Shown: piece by piece, positions 4,385 to 5,072 of the stretch
How positions within the stretch are numbered: the first letter of the stretch is position 1
How the letters are laid out: each line of letters opens with the position of its first letter
From: Candidatus Parvarchaeota archaeon
GTDB lineage: Archaea > Nanobdellota > Nanobdellia > CSSed11-243R1
Direction of reading: 5' to 3'
DNA length: 5,072 nucleotides
Assembly (NCBI GenBank): GCA_003563585.1
Contig: PWUQ01000049.1
Location: 1 to 5,072, forward strand
Program-made: the position numbers and the translations under genes
Notes under the pieces: generated by a model
Told to the model about the DNA's origin: nothing
Database searches by the model: none
Seen by the model: the letters and a program-made list of their open reading frames with translations, nothing else

Positions 4385-5072
4385 ATGGTAAAAGGCTATT
4401 TGAAATATTTAAATTTGGGATACAAACCGACAAAAAATGATTTAGTTTGTCTTTTTAAATTCAAACCCAGAAAAGGAAAAACAAGAAAAGAAGTTGCGGG
4501 TGCAATTGCTGCCGAATCTTCAACCGGAACATGGACTGATTTATCAACAATTTCAGAAAAAAGACAGTTAAAACTTGGCGCAAAAGTTTTCGAAATAAAA
4601 GGAGATTATACAAAAATAGCATATCCTTCTGAATTATTCGAACCAGGTAACATGGCTCAGATATATTCTTCAATTGCTGGGAATATTTTTGGGATGAGTG
4701 AACTTGAAACGCTTAGATTAGAAGATATCCAATGGCCCAAAAAAATAATTAATTCTTTCAAAGGACCGAAATTTGGAATGAATGGAGTAAGAAAAATTGT
4801 AGGCGTTAAAAAACGTCCACTCTCAGGAACTATTGTAAAACCCAAATTGGGACTCAATGAAAAAGAACATGCAAAATGTGCTTACGAAGCATGGATAGGT
4901 GGGTTGGACATAGTCAAGGACGATGAAAATTTAACCAGCAAAAGCTTCAATAAATTTAAAAAAAGAGCAAGAGAAACAATCAAATTAAAAAATAAAGCAG
5001 AAAAAGAAACTGGCGAGAAAAAAATTTACATGGCTAATGTAACTGCTGAAACAAATGAAATGATTAAACGAG
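4385..5072 (+). CDS. rbcL: Form III RuBisCO large subunit, N-terminal 229 codons (runs off right edge)
   Basis: RuBisCO carboxylates ribulose-1,5-bisphosphate to two 3-phosphoglycerates; in archaea, form III enzymes do this in the AMP pathway with R15P isomerase, which lies upstream. About half of a typical 420-450-aa protein is visible. Active-site residues are all present (spinach numbers in brackets): E44 [60], T49 [65] and W50 [66] in AAESSTGTWTDL; N100 [123] in SIAGNIFGM; K152 [175] and K154 [177] in GTIVKPKLGL; and K178 [201, carbamylated], D180 [203] and E181 [204] in GGLDIVKDDENL. The short N-terminus and the EHAKCAYEAWIGG and DDENLTSKSFNKF segments recall, from memory, the Methanocaldococcus enzyme. 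Form III is therefore clear; sub-form is not. The fragment is uninterrupted, with TATA and Shine-Dalgarno upstream. Loop 6 and the second half lie outside. Confidence 0.95.
   Translation, partial: MVKGYLKYLNLGYKPTKNDLVCLFKFKPRKGKTRKEVAGAIAAESSTGTWTDLSTISEKRQLKLGAKVFEIKGDYTKIAYPSELFEPGNMAQIYSSIAGNIFGMSELETLRLEDIQWPKKIINSFKGPKFGMNGVRKIVGVKKRPLSGTIVKPKLGLNEKEHAKCAYEAWIGGLDIVKDDENLTSKSFNKFKKRARETIKLKNKAEKETGEKKIYMANVTAETNEMIKR

Noticed and set aside
4461..4857. Two minus-strand open frames inside the RuBisCO gene
   Set aside because: Both are antisense to coding sequence with intact RuBisCO active-site motifs.

Overview
The window looks like archaeal chromosome, very AT-rich (about 30% G+C by eye), most likely from a small-genome DPANN-type lineage such as Woesearchaeota or Pacearchaeota. 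The archaeal call rests on an archaeal EF-1 beta behind a four-CxxC zinc-ribbon gene, a Pth2-type peptidyl-tRNA hydrolase, a ribose-1,5-bisphosphate isomerase, a form III RuBisCO, and promoters with a TATA box about 26 bp before the ATG (leaderless mRNAs). The DPANN placement is inference from AT-richness, Lys-rich small membrane proteins and gene content; no rRNA or other phylogenetic marker was available.

Layout. Positions 1-185 (minus) hold the start of an unrecognised gene that runs off the left edge. A 77-bp divergent promoter region follows. Then comes a 373-aa membrane protein (263-1384, plus) with four predicted membrane segments, a cytoplasmic middle part and a Cys-containing outer domain. 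It converges on pth2 (1381-1725, minus) with overlapping stop codons. A 37-bp gap with two interleaved promoters separates pth2 from a two-gene translation operon: a 55-aa zinc ribbon (1763-1930) and aEF-1 beta (1941-2225). Next is ribose-1,5-bisphosphate isomerase (2281-3210), then two small single-pass membrane proteins with Lys-rich cytoplasmic tails (3285-4013 and 4053-4331). The start of a form III RuBisCO large subunit (4385 to the right edge, 229 codons visible) ends the window.

Functionally there are two themes. One is translation: the zinc ribbon, aEF-1 beta and Pth2. The other is the archaeal AMP (nucleoside) pathway: the isomerase makes ribulose-1,5-bisphosphate, and RuBisCO carboxylates it to two 3-phosphoglycerates, feeding nucleotide ribose into central carbon metabolism. 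The first enzyme, AMP phosphorylase, is not in this window. The two Lys-rich membrane proteins between the isomerase and RuBisCO are not recognised. Their shared design (outer or membrane part plus a highly basic inner tail, one ending in a Cys2His2 knuckle) is the most novel feature here. No stretch longer than about 80 bp lacks a gene, and I see no tRNA, rRNA, CRISPR, insertion sequence or long repeat.
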